64,000 nt of DNA from Agelaius tricolor (lineage: Eukaryota > Chordata > Aves > Passeriformes > Icteridae), in NCBI GenBank assembly GCA_023055355.1, contig JALJCS010000004.1, forward strand, positions 27,928,744 through 27,992,743, given 5' to 3'. The notes below the pieces were generated by a model. The model was not told where the DNA came from and made no database searches. It saw only the letters and a list, made by a program, of their open reading frames with translations. Below are positions 12,601 through 23,799 of this stretch, piece after piece. Every line of letters begins with the position of its first letter. Position 1 is the stretch's first letter. The position numbers and the translations under genes were made by a program.

Positions 12601-15181
12601 AATGAATAGAGTATTGCAGTGGAGAGATAGAGACTCTTCATGAAGGCAAAAATATGAATATAGGGAAGGGAAGATGCACTTTATATGAGATCAGCTGAAA
12701 GGAACAGAGCTCTGTCTGGGAATGGGTGAGGACACAAATCAGAATTTATGGTTTAGGATTTATGAGGAGAAGACAGGTAAAGGTGGCATTATAATGTGTG
12801 TCTGCTGTAGGACACATGACCTAGAAGAACAGACAGATGAGACTCTCTGTAGACATATAGGAACAGCTTCTTGTCTGCAATCCCTGGTACTCATGAGGGA
12901 CATCAAACACCCCAGTATCGAGTGGTGGGACAATACAGTAGGACACAGGTAACCCAGAAGTACGTTCAGGATAATCTTTTTTGACTGACATAAGGAGAAG
13001 TGGTCTGTTGCTCCTCATAATCACTAATGATTATGCCCATGAGATGGTGGAGCTCAGGATTCTTGGGGCAGTGAGGAAGGTGAAAAGCATGCTCACACCC
13101 CAAAAGCTTCAGAAAACTCATATGACATAAGGCCCTGGAGGGAAGAGTGGCCTCAGAATGCCGGTTGATATTTAAGGCTCAGCTTCTTCAAGCTCAAGAG
13201 ACTCCCATCCCAATGAACATGAAGTTAGCAAAAGTACTGGGAGGATATTATGGGTGAACAAAGAGCTTCTAAACAAACTTAGATAAAAAAGGAAGAATAC
13301 AAGGGATAAAAGCAAGGTTGGATGACCTAGGAGGAATGCAGGAACATTTTTCAAGCAACAAGGGATAAAGTTAGGAAAACTAATGCCTAAATGAATTTGT
13401 ATCTGGCTAGGTATGCCAAAGACAAGAAGAATGGCTTCTACAAGTACACAGGCAATAAAAGAAAGATGGAAAAATGTGGACCTGTTGCTCAGTGATAAAG
13501 GGGGCCTGGATACACAAGACATGGGAAACTCTGAGGTACTGAACATCTTGTTTGTGTCAATCTTTACTAGAAAGACTCAGTGACTGGAGGAAAGCCTAGA
13601 GCAAATATGCACTCTTGGTGGATCAGGTTCAGGTCAGGTAATATTTAAGCAAAATGGACATACATAAATACATGGGCCACAATGGGATACTTTGGCCTGT
13701 GAGTACTGAAGGAGTTGCTTGGAATTGAGGCCACACTTGATACTCTTTAACCAGTCGTGGCAATCATGGCATTGAGATAAATGCCCAAGGACTGAAGGAA
13801 AGCAAATGTCTCTGCTATCTTGAAGAAGAGCAAGAAGGAGGACCTAGGAAGTAACATACCAATCAGCTTTAGCTCACTTTCTGGGAAGGGAATATGAGAA
13901 AAATTAGACATGAGAAAAATTTCTAGGCAGGTGAACAAGATGATGACCAAGACTACTCCTCATGGATTGGAGGGGAAGTCACACTGGACCAGCCTAATAA
14001 AGAGCTATAATGAAATGCCTGTTCTGGTAGACAGGGTGAAGGAGTAGGGCATATTGTATACCTGGGCTTCAGTAAGGCCTTTGACACTGTCTCCTGTAAG
14101 ATCCTCACAGACAAACTGTTTATTTGTGGGGTGTGGGCTGGATAACCATAAAATGAAGTGAGATGAAAACTTGCTAATGGCTGAGCCTGGAGAGTTCTGA
14201 TCAGTATAAGAAAATCTAGTTGCAGGCCAGTAATTAGTGGTATATATCAGATGTCAATACGAGGTCTAACATTATTTCACAACCTCACTAATGATTTACA
14301 TGATGGGGCAGACTGTACCCTCAGTAAGTTTGTTGATGATGCAAAACTGGAAGGAGTGGCTGATAGGGTCATGCTGACATCCAGAAGGACTTCAACAAGC
14401 TAAAGGAATGTGCTTTCTGGAACCTCATGATGGAGGTTCCAGAAAGCACAAGGGGAATTGCAAAGTCCTGAACCTGAGGATGGAGTTTTGCACATCAGAG
14501 GGCCTTCTGTGACCCACTGATCTGGAAAGAAACTTGGCAGAAAGGACCATCAGGGACTGGTAGACATGAATCACTAATGTGGCTTTGTCAAAAAGAAGGT
14601 TAATGATGCCTTGAGAAACATCATTTTCTGCTTTCCAGGGAAAGTATTGACAGTGGGTTAAGGGAGGGGATCCCCTTTATTCAGCACTGTTTAGGCTATA
14701 ACTGGAGTTATGTGATGAGTTCTGCACTTCCCAGAACAGAAAAAATATGGATCTTCTGGAGACTGGCCAGTGAAGGGCCAGGAAAGTGATGGGCTTGAGC
14801 AATTCACACCAAGGCTGAGTGAGTTATAACTGCCTAGCCTGAGAAGAGAAGCCTTAGGAGGGATCTTGTTATTCTATATAAGTACCTCAGGTGTGAGTGC
14901 AAAGCCAGACTGCTTTAAGAGGTGTACGCTGACAGGATGAGAGGCAGTTGGCACAAACCAAAACACAGGGAAGTCCCCTGAAATGGAGGAATTGCTTTCA
15001 CAGTGAGGGTTGACTGAGCACTGAGCACAGGATGCCCAGAGAAGTTGTGATCTCTTATCTCAGAAATAAACAAAAATCATGGGCCTGGGCAACTGGCTCT
15101 AGGTAGCCCTGCTTGAATAGAGATGTTAGACCAGATGACTTTCAGAAGTTACTTCCAATCTCAACCATTCCATGATTATGC
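12600..15181 (+). mobile_element. CR1 LINE, long defective copy (endonuclease, reverse transcriptase, 3' UTR)
   Basis: This is a roughly 2.6 kb CR1 read on the plus strand. An ORF2 endonuclease fragment (12722-12952) carries the CR1 block CRHIGTASC. The expected GDFN catalytic motif reads RDIK (12896-12907). Reverse transcriptase motif A survives as KAFDTV near 14075-14095, and motif C as FVDD (14329-14340), so both motif C aspartates remain although Ala became Val. The copy ends in a canonical 3' UTR, CTCAACCATTCCATGATTA at about 15159-15177. Frames are broken by many stops and shifts, so no protein is made. A 124-codon minus-strand frame (13172-13546) is antisense noise. CR1 proteins normally nick DNA and reverse-transcribe their own RNA at the target; this copy cannot. 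The 5' end is approximate. Confidence 0.9.
14409..14450. repeat. Perfect 18-bp inverted repeat inside the CR1
   Basis: The left arm (14409-14426, TGTGCTTTCTGGAACCTC) and right arm (14433-14450) are exact reverse complements separated by six bases. GGAACCTCATGA is normal CR1 sequence at this point, whereas the right arm replaces expected CR1 text. See the finding on template switching. Confidence 0.95.
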
Positions 15182-15463
15182 CAGTAGTTCCACACAGTGT
15201 CTCATTGTGATTACTGGGAGATGCAATCAGCATTCAGTTCATGCATGTGAGATTTGTCTCCTAAAGCATGCTTCTTGATACATAGTGGTATCATTCATTT
15301 TATTTTGTTATTGTTTGCTGTCTCTGTACAGCCAAACACTCTGCATATGTCTTTCCCTTTTCAGTTTATGAATACTCTGCCCACACATAGGCTGTTGGTG
15401 AGCTCATGAACTTGGCAAAAGAACTGGTCTTTACTGGGGTGGCTGATGAGAAATCGCTTTTTG

Positions 15464-15722
15464 AATCATAGACTTGTTGAGGCTGAAAAGGACCTCTAAG
15501 ATAATGAAATCTAACTGTTAACCCAGCATTGCCATGTTCACTGCTAAACCATATCCCAAACTATCAGAACTACGTTTTTACACAAGTCTATGGATGGTGA
15601 TGGCAATGCCTGGTCACCCTTACATTGATTAATGTTTTACTGACAACCAACCTTCCATGTGAAACCTGAGTCCATTTTCTTTTCACCTGTTGCTTGTTAC
15701 CTGGGAGAAGAGTACAAAGGAC
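15464..15722 (-). mobile_element. CR1 3' end, minus strand, with internal deletion
   Basis: On the plus strand it begins GAATCATAGACTTGTTGAGG, followed by AAAAGGACCTCTAAGATAAT and CTAACTGTTAACCCAGCATT. This is the reversed tail of a CR1 subfamily different from its right-hand neighbour. It continues to CTGTTGCTTGTTACCTGGGA near 15690. The part around 15590-15620 is shorter than expected, suggesting an internal deletion. The 62-codon open frame inside it is not a gene. Confidence 0.85.
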
Positions 15723-15732
15723 TCTTCTCAGA

Positions 15733-16255
15733 CATAGAATCATAGGGTTGGAAGGTACCTTAAAGATTGTTCTCACCCAACCCCTCTGCCATGGGCAGTT
15801 TGGCCTACTAGGAGAGGTTATTCAAAGGCTTGTCCAGCTTGGCCTTCAACACTGCTGTGCTTGGGGTACCCACAACCTCCCTTGGCAACCTGTTTCCATG
15901 CCTATCCACCCTCACAGTAAAAATTTTTTTTCAATATCTAGACCAAATTTCTCCTCTTTCAGTTTGTACCCATTACTCCATGTCCCATCACTGCAGTTCC
16001 TGCTGAAGAGTCCCTTTCCAAGTTCCCTGCAGGCCCCCTTCAAATACTGTGAGATTGCTATGAGGTCTTCATGGACCTCCTCTTCTCCGGGTGGAACAGA
16101 GCCAACTTCCTCTGACTGTCTTCACAGGGGAGGTGCTCCAGGCTCTTTATCAACTCCATGGCTCTCCTCTAAACTTGCACCAACAGGTCCATGTCCTCCA
16201 TGTTGGGGCCACTGGAACTGTACACAGTCAGTGGGGTTTTACAGGAACGCTTGCT
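15733..16255 (-). mobile_element. CR1 3' end, minus strand
   Basis: It starts with the reversed CR1 tail (ATAGAATCATAGGGTTGG at about 15735). It continues through the 3' UTR and ORF2 C-terminal region, with typical pieces such as CATGGGCAGTTTGGCC and CAACCTGTTTCCATGCC, to CACTGGAACTGTACACAGTC near 16209-16228. The 189- and 119-codon plus-strand frames here (15694-16263, 16091-16450) are antisense readings of CR1. It lies about ten bases from the preceding CR1 in the same orientation. Confidence 0.88.
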
Positions 16256-17472
16256 GCTTTTAGTCTTCCTCAGTTTGTACAGTCCCTGAAATTATTTCTC
16301 AGCCCTCAAATCTGTAGGCTGGTGTCCTTTGGCCTCTTTTGCCATAAAAAGTTCTGTGCCAAATTATTTCACAATGAAGCTGGATTTCAAAGTCGTTGTG
16401 TGTTCCTAGAGATTAAAGGACTGAAATTTTCCAGATTTACCCTTCTCTAGAAACCATAAGGAAAAATGTTAATCTGAATGACAGGTGGCAGAATTTCATA
16501 ACATTACTTCTTAATTCATAAGGCTAAAGGTCAGCATGTTATTCTCAGTCTGTAGACCCATCAAATACCAGAGTAATCTCAACTGATACTCAACTGATTT
16601 GGTTTTCAAAACTTGTTGCTTATCCAGAGTGCTAGTTTTCTATTTGATCTAGTCCTCAAGATTTTAAAAAGAGGTTATCCTGGAGAGGTAAGTAGAAAAT
16701 GTAATCAGGTGCAAAAGGTCTTTGTATCATCTTTTACACAATGACTAATTATATTTCAGTGTCCTACTAAATTTTCACAGTAAAATCATGACATTTTTTA
16801 TTGTTTTAAAAAGCAGTAATTAATAAGCCTCTTTTCAACCATGTGACTTACTCGTCTTTCAGCAAATCACCCACCTGAAGTAAAATTTTCCTGGAGAGGC
16901 TTACACGCAAAAATGAGAGAAAGGAAATAAGAGAGTGTATGTATTCTCTATTGTCCAGTTTCTGCTGAGCCAGAAGACTTCCACTGGAAAATGCATATAT
17001 TGCACGGTTGCACATGGTGGAACATCCTCCACAACAAACTTACTTATATTTGAAACAGCAAGCTATAGAAATGTGAGGAGAGGGGTAGCTGAAGAGATAT
17101 TAAAGCTAATCATACTGTATTCCTTAGTAGATCAATAGAACATATGATAACTTTGTACATTTTGCATGCTGTGAGTGCCTGAAGCCACAGCAAAACATCC
17201 ACCTTATGCTGGAGATTTATTTCTGTCTCCCCCTGCTATTTTACTTCTTGGAAAACTGTCATCTCAGTGTCTAGAATCCACACCTTAGGAAATGGGATAC
17301 CAGCTCTTTGGAGGTTATTAGTCTTCTTTCTTTATGGTTACATGTAATTTCACCAAAATAATCAGAAAAACTGTGCTGGCCCTGGCACCAAATGGATTCT
17401 GTTAAATATGGACAGCATAAAGTCAAGAATACTAACAGAATATTTGCAGAATATGACCAGTCTGTGATTGGG

Positions 17473-17519
17473 GATCACAATTCACCAAGAGTGAACTCAG
17501 AAATTAGTGAATTGTGATC
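17473..17519. repeat. Perfect 13-bp inverted repeat
   Basis: GATCACAATTCAC at 17473-17485 pairs exactly with GTGAATTGTGATC at 17507-17519 across a 21-base loop. It is in unique-looking DNA. Confidence 0.95.
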
Positions 17520-17534
17520 ACTCATAATTACAGG

Positions 17535-17557
17535 TGCTAGTGATTTAGTCACTAGCA
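17535..17557. repeat. Perfect 9-bp inverted repeat with 5-base loop
   Basis: TGCTAGTGA (17535-17543) and TCACTAGCA (17549-17557) are exact reverse complements with loop TTTAG. The repeat lies 15 bases after the previous one. Confidence 0.95.
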
Positions 17558-18767
17558 GTCTACCGACAAGATGGGTTTGGTATCTTAAATTGTTGGTGAT
17601 TAAATGGAGAGCATTGAAAGAGGCTGACTTTCCACATGGAATGAATAAGCACTCTTAAAATCAGAAAGGTATTCTCAAAGATAAAATCTTGCATCCTTTT
17701 CATTCCACATATCTGGTTTAAAGCAAGGATACATCAGTTATCTTTGAAAATCATTAGGTATTTTCTTTATTGAAATGTCCATGATTGTTAGTGCTCTTCC
17801 AAGAGGCTACAGTATTCATGAATGCATTTCCATTCATTTAACTGATTTTTAGTATATTTCTATGTGCTAGAAGATTTGCAAAGGGTATAGAGGGACTGAT
17901 ACTTTGCTGAGATCAGTATGAGGGTCAAATACAAGATCTGAAGAGTTGTGAATTTCCATGCTGTTTTTCTTTAGTTCATGTTTAGAACAAAGAGATGCTT
18001 ATCAGTGCAATTGAAAATGACATATGTTTTAGAAAGCTGCCTGTTGTCACTAGACACTGATAAATACATTTTTGGCATGATTTGAGGCACTAATACCCTA
18101 AATCAAATTATCATTAATTTCTGAGCATTTCGAAGGCAGAATGGAATGAATTTTTTTTGATATTCATTTTTGGTATCCAGGTGGTAGATTTTAACATCAA
18201 TTGTCCTAATATTGCCTTTGCCAACCATCTCTAAGTTGAAACTTCATGTTAAACCAAAAATGAATGAAAATATTTCAAATACATGCTCATCTTAAATTGC
18301 ATTTTATCAAAACACTGCTTTCCCTCTTGAACCAAAATGATTTGAACTGCATTGTGTTGATGGTCCTTACTAATTGTTATTTCCTCAAATGCATTGTTTT
18401 GGAATATTTTTTTCTAATACATTAGTTTCTATGCAAAAATAATAATTTTCACACAGAAACTAGAAATATTTTGAAATTAATTTCCTTTAAAATATGTTAA
18501 TCTATAACAATTGCAGCTAACTGTTAAATGATGAGATAAAAAGAGGAAAAAACTTCTAGATTTTTTTTTGCCTTTCATTTTCTTCAGATGCAGTAGCCAA
18601 GTGTTGTGGGTGACAAAAGAATTTCTTGCATGATAAAAATCACAGTTCGTATCCAGTAAGTTTGCTTTAAAACGCTTCTAAATTAATAGGTACATAGGCT
18701 TTAAGATATTTAAAATCTTACTTACAGTTGTAAATCAATTAACAGTTGTAGTTAAGGTAATAGCATT

Positions 18768-18828
18768 GTCATGCTATGACTGGAAGGGACCTTACAGATC
18801 ATCTAATTCCAGCCACCCTGCCATGGAA
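18768..18828 (-). mobile_element. CR1 3' tail scrap
   Basis: It reads CTGGAAGGGACCTTACAGAT, then CATCTAATTCCAGCCACCCT and GCCATGG. This is the reversed CR1 3' UTR end. About 60 bases remain. Confidence 0.75.
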
Positions 18829-18949
18829 ATATTAATTGAAATAGTAATTCTCATACACTTACTCATTTCCAAAAGATTATCCTTCTTAGCATGATAGAAG
18901 TATGGATTTTTCTTTGCCCTTTTTTCAGGAGACCTTCACATTTTAAAAA

Positions 18950-21382
18950 TACCTTGTCTGAGGTTTCTACCAAAAATAATCTTCATTGTGCTGCAGGCAA
19001 TCTATGAGACTCCTGGAGAGGTATCTGCTATCTACACATAAGGTGTCCTGCAGGATAACTTATTAAGACAGGCAATAGATAGCCCTGCCATGTGGAATGC
19101 ATTACTGGACCTGGTGGTTATCAACACCAGTGAGCTAATTGGTGACATCAAGATTGGAGGCAGCCTTGGCTGCAGCGATCATGCACTGGTAGAGTTGGCA
19201 GTCCTGACAAAAAGGGGTGAGGTGAAGACTAAAGTCAGGACCTGGAAATTCAGGAAAAAAACCTTCCAGCTGTTCAAGGAGTTAGTTAATGGGACTCCTT
19301 GGGCAACTGCCATCAGGGACAAGGAAGCAGAACAAAACTGACAGATGTTTAAGGACACTTTCCACAGACTGTAAAAGCTCATAGCCCCAGGTACAAGAAG
19401 CTGGGCAAGGAAAACAAGAGAGGGGCATGGCAGAGTTAGGATCTTCTGCTCAAGCTGTGGGTCAAGAAGAAAGAGCACAGGCAATGGAAGCAGGGACAAA
19501 TGTCCTGGGAAGAGTATAGGGATGTTGGTCTGGTTGTGTAGAGATGAAGTGAGGAAGACCAAGGTGGCAAGACCAAGCTAGAGCCAAACTTGGCAAGGTA
19601 AACAAAGAATAAGAAGGGCTTTACTGGTGTGTCAGCCAGAAAAGAAAGGTCAAAGACAGGTTACCAGTCCTGATAAGCAAGACTGACAAACTACTAAAAG
19701 TGGATGAGAAGAAGGCTGAGCTCCTCAACAACTTTTTTGCCTCAGTCTTAAATGGCAGCCTTTCTTCCCACCCCTCTCAAGTGGATGGACAGTAGAATGA
19801 GGACTGGTGGAGCACAGTCCCTTCCACCTTAAGAAAGGAGCTGTCTCATGATGACTTGAGAAACTGGAACGTGCAAAAGTCTGTAGGACCAGATGAGATG
19901 CATCCCAGAATCCTAAGGAAATTGGCTGATGTACTTGCCAAGCCATTCTCCATGATATTTGAGAGGTCATGGCAGTCAGGTGAAGTCCCAGATGTCTGAA
20001 AAAAGGGAAAGATTTTACTCATCTTTAAAAGGGGTAAGTCCTTCTTGGGAGCCACTGACCTCTCAACCTCACCCCTGTGTCTGGGAAAATCATAGAACAA
20101 ATCATCCCTTTGTTAAGACACACTGAGGACAGGGAGGTGATTCAAGACAGCCAGCATGACTTCACCAAGGGCAAATCCTACCTAATCCTAATCCTAGTCC
20201 TAATCCTAATCCTACCTAGTGGCTTTCTGTAATGGAGTGACAACACCAGTGGACAAAAAAAGAGCTATGAATGTAATTTATTGGTATTTCTATAAGGCCT
20301 TTGACACAGTCTTCTACATCATTGTCTTCTCTAAATTAGAGAGCTATGGATTTGATGGGTTGACTGTTCAGCAGATGAGGAGTTGGCTGGATGGTTGCAT
20401 CTGGAAGGTATTTGTCAATGGCTCAATGTACACAAAGACATCAGGAACCAGTGGTTTCCCTTAGGGCTCTGTACTGGGGTCAGTACTGTTTAATTTCTTC
20501 ACTAGTGACAGACAGTGGGATCAAGTGCATCCTCAGCAAATTTGCAGACTACACCAAACTGTGGTACAGCTGACACACCTGGAGGATGGGATGCCATCCA
20601 GGGGGACTTGGACAAGCTTGAGAATTGAGGCCATGGGAATGTCATAGCATTTACAAAGGCTGAGTGCAAGATCCTGCCCATGAACAGGGGAAACCCCAGG
20701 TATCAATACTAGAGGCTAGAGATGAAGGGATTGAAATTAGCCCTACCAAGAAGGACTTGGGGGTACTAGTCAATGAAAAACTGGAAATTAACCAATAGTG
20801 TGTGTTTGCATTCTGGGTTTTGTGAAAAGAATCGTGACCAGCAGGTTGAGGGAAATGATTCTTCCCCTTCACTCTCCTCTGGTGAGATTGCACCTGGACT
20901 ATTGTAACCAGTTCTGGGATTCTCAGTAAAAGACATGGACGTGCTGGAGCAAAACTGATTAGAGGGTTGGAAGTTCCTCCCTGTGAGGAAAAGCAGAGAG
21001 TTCTGGTTGTGAGAAGAGAAAACACTGAGATCATATTGTGGCCTTTCAATATTGAAAGGGGGCCACTTAAGAAAGAAGGGAACAAAATTCTTAGCAGGGA
21101 CACTATAACACTAAAATACTATAAGACAAAGGATAATGGTTTTAAACTAAAAGAGGGTTGATTAGACTACATATAAGGGAGAAGTTTTTTTTACAATAAG
21201 GGTGGTAGAACATTGGCACTGGTTTCCCAGAGAGGTAAATGTCTCATCCCTGGAAACATTCAAGGTCAAGCTGGCCAGGGTTCTGAGCATCCTGATTTAT
21301 TTGAAGATGTCCTTCATGGCAGAGGTTTGGATGATGGCCTTTAAAGGTATCTTCTAACCCAAGCTATTATTTGATCCTATGG
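18950..21382 (+). mobile_element. CR1 LINE, long defective copy (endonuclease C-end, reverse transcriptase, 3' UTR)
   Basis: ORF2 endonuclease C-terminus is readable at 19090-19341, with the catalytic SDH triplet intact in GCSDH (19174-19182). A region matching the linker and RT N-terminus follows to about 20100. RT motif A is at about 20290-20315 (YKAFDTV, open from 20219 to 20464). The QGSVLGP-type block is present but with a stop in place of Gln at 20462. RT motif C reads FADY instead of FADD (20541-20552). The C-terminal domain and 3' UTR end near 21382 with CTATTATTTGATCCTATGG. Many stops and shifts show it is dead. Minus-strand frames of 127 and 150 codons (19179-19562, 20651-21103) are antisense noise. 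The 5' end is approximate. Confidence 0.92.
20181..20216 (+). repeat. CCTAAT hexamer array inside CR1 ORF2
   Basis: There are six units: four exact CCTAAT, one CCTAGT and a final CCTACC. Unit length is a multiple of three, so the expansion would not shift the ancestral frame. It resembles, but is not, the vertebrate telomere unit CCCTAA. Confidence 0.95.
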
Positions 21383-21814
21383 AAAACACATTTTTCAGAG
21401 ATAAAATTCATTGCAATATTTATTTACAACATTCTTAGGTCATGCTTGCCATATTGTTGTCATAGCATTTTTTGTTTCTATACCTCTAGCATAATTAGGC
21501 AAGAAATCCATGTAAATAGATTTGAGAACTGAAAGTAAAAGTTGTAGAAGGCAATAGTTTTGTTAACAATATTATTTATGCCTTCTTCTGGTTGAGAAAA
21601 TAAATAACAACAGTAAGATATTATTCAATATCATAGCACTACTACTAGCAACAAGATCACCGATGCATCCTACTGTGATATTTTTGCTATTAAGTACAGT
21701 CCAGGAAATGCTGATTTTAAAGGAAGCCTTTTCAGTTATCCCTTGTATTTTATGAAATCACTATATTGCTAATATTTAATTATGGCTGTAGTTTACCATA
21801 ATTTAAAAGCTGAA

Positions 21815-21846
21815 AGATAGATTTCCTTATTAGAGGAAATCTATCT
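21815..21846. repeat. Perfect 13-bp hairpin, 6-base loop
   Basis: AGATAGATTTCCT (21815-21827) pairs exactly with AGGAAATCTATCT (21834-21846). Loop TATTAG. Confidence 0.95.
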
Positions 21847-23620
21847 GTAATATTTTATTTAGAACAAAAAATAATGGATTTTTTGTCATACAGAGAATTT
21901 ATAGGTCAATTAAATTGTTGCACCATTCAAGGTAGTAGTAGTATTATTATGTGTATAAAAGTATGACTTACCAGGAAAATGTCTTGATGAAACTTTGCAA
22001 TAATCAATTAGCTTCTCAGAACTGTAGTGGAAAGTAAAATAAAGAAGTTGTAATGAACCTGTTCAACTGTCCTATGGCAATATGCCCATTTAGTCATGTG
22101 TGAAAAGTATAGTGGCTCAGACACCTGTATAGCTGCCAGTAAAGTTTGGAGTGCTAATGTGGAGTGTAGTTTTGAAGGCATTAGTAATTCTGTAGCTTTG
22201 TTTGAAATAGGGAAGTCGGCTGGCTAAGTCCTAATTTTGTAACGCAAAATTGAACTACTGTTGCCTTACAATATAAAGTAAAGCCATCAGAGTAAACTCT
22301 TAGATTTTCTCACATATTTATTGAGGGAAAAATTTTATTAATATTAATATTTTTAATATTAGCTAAAAGGTTATGTATACATAACATAATACCCATATAG
22401 TATTATCACATTTCTCCAGTACAATGCTTCTTATTTCATGCAATCAAAAGGGTTTTATTTTTTGGCTGAAGGAGAGTGACATGGTGAAAAGTTAAATGAG
22501 CTAGCTTGCTCAATTTCTCTGAATCAGTGATACACTATTGTCTCTCAGAGGAAGGAATTTAGAGACTTTTAAAAATCAACAGCTGAAGAAAGGCAAGATG
22601 CGGTCATGGTTGACTGAGGCTGTCTTAGACAATGACAACTGTTCTCTAAAGCACAGGGGAAACAGCTGAAAGTAGGAGTGAACCTCAAGAGGCAGAAGAG
22701 AGGTCAGACCTCATAATCAATGTGAATACAAACCAGGAGATAAATGGAGTGTGCTAGGGCAGATGTTGCTGCCACCTTGTGAAGAGGAGAAGAAGGAGGA
22801 CGAGGAGAAGCAAGGTGGAATGCATTTGGGAGAGAGGGGTATTTATACCCAGAGGGTAGATGTGCATGTGATGAAAACTGTGGAGTTGTATATGTTGACA
22901 GAAAATATTGTACTTCTATGTGAATTACAGAAAACTTGCACTTTAGGACATCAAACCTACAGAAAAATCTTGCACAAATATTTTCCATTGTGCTGATATA
23001 AAACATATTCTGAGGAACCCAATTACTTCAAATGGTTGAAGCATACAACAGTTCTTATCAATACTGAAAACTCTTAATAAATGTTTGGTTTTAGGAGATA
23101 TAAGAGGATATAAATTTACTCCCTTGCTTATTCCTTTGCACCTGCTCCTATATATAAAATCTATTAGAGACAGGAATATGGAACTCCCTTAAACTGGGAA
23201 AAATATAAAAAGAGAGAAGCTCCAAATCTTTAGGAATTGAACCCCAAATTTCTAAAAGATTTAATCTACTTAGCTCCACAAACTGAAACTTATTTAAGTA
23301 ATTTCTCAAGTGAAGTAATTATCCTTTTTGTTGCTTCTAAATTAAAATTCCTGTATCTTATATTAATGCTCTAATGTTATAGATGAGGAATCAATTTGTC
23401 ATCTTTTACATGAAAGACCCCAGTAATCCAGGAATCTATAGAATCTGTTTTTTTGTTGTTTTTTTCTTTTACTCTTTAAATCTCATTTATACAGGGATTT
23501 CATAGTTTTGACTAAAATTGCATTAATGTCAGGTGGAATGCAGTGTTTATATTCTCTATACCCTTCTCCAAAATCTTTTGACAGAAGATAGTGTAGATGA
23601 AATTCTGCAGTGACCGCAAA

Positions 23621-23657
23621 GATTAAATAAACAATAGTTTGCATTGTTTATTTAATC
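23621..23657. repeat. Perfect 15-bp hairpin, 7-base loop
   Basis: GATTAAATAAACAAT (23621-23635) pairs exactly with ATTGTTTATTTAATC (23643-23657). Loop AGTTTGC. The arms are AT-rich, so chance is more likely than for a GC-rich stem, but 15 exact pairs is notable. Confidence 0.95.
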
Positions 23658-23777
23658 CTAATTCAATAAAGGAATAAAGTTATCCTAAAGTTATTGTTCC
23701 TGTGAGATGGTTGCTCTTCATTAATGATTTGAGTGCTAACTCCCTATATCTTCAGCCCTGCAATATCTCGAGACTGA

Positions 23778-23799
23778 GTTAAGTATGGGAATACTTAAC
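23778..23799. repeat. Perfect 9-bp hairpin with GGGA tetraloop
   Basis: GTTAAGTAT (23778-23786) pairs with ATACTTAAC (23791-23799) around GGGA, which fits the GNRA tetraloop pattern if transcribed. Confidence 0.9.

Larger units (their letters stand above)
16256..18766. other. AT-rich non-coding DNA with a pair of hairpins
   Basis: No gene is recognised. The longest frame outside the CR1 antisense reading is 67 codons (16935-17138). Two adjacent perfect inverted repeats lie at 17473-17557 and are listed separately. 18000-18700 is strongly AT-rich. Confidence 0.55.

Noticed and set aside
13172..13546. 124-codon minus-strand open frame
   Set aside because: It runs antisense to a clear CR1 copy.
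15694..16263. 189-codon plus-strand open frame
   Set aside because: It is the antisense reading of two CR1 3' ends on the minus strand.
19179..19562. 127-codon minus-strand open frame
   Set aside because: Antisense to CR1 ORF2.
20181..20216. Interstitial telomere repeat
   Set aside because: The unit is CCTAAT, not CCCTAA, and it sits within CR1 coding text.
20651..21103. 150-codon minus-strand open frame
   Set aside because: Antisense to the CR1 C-terminal region.
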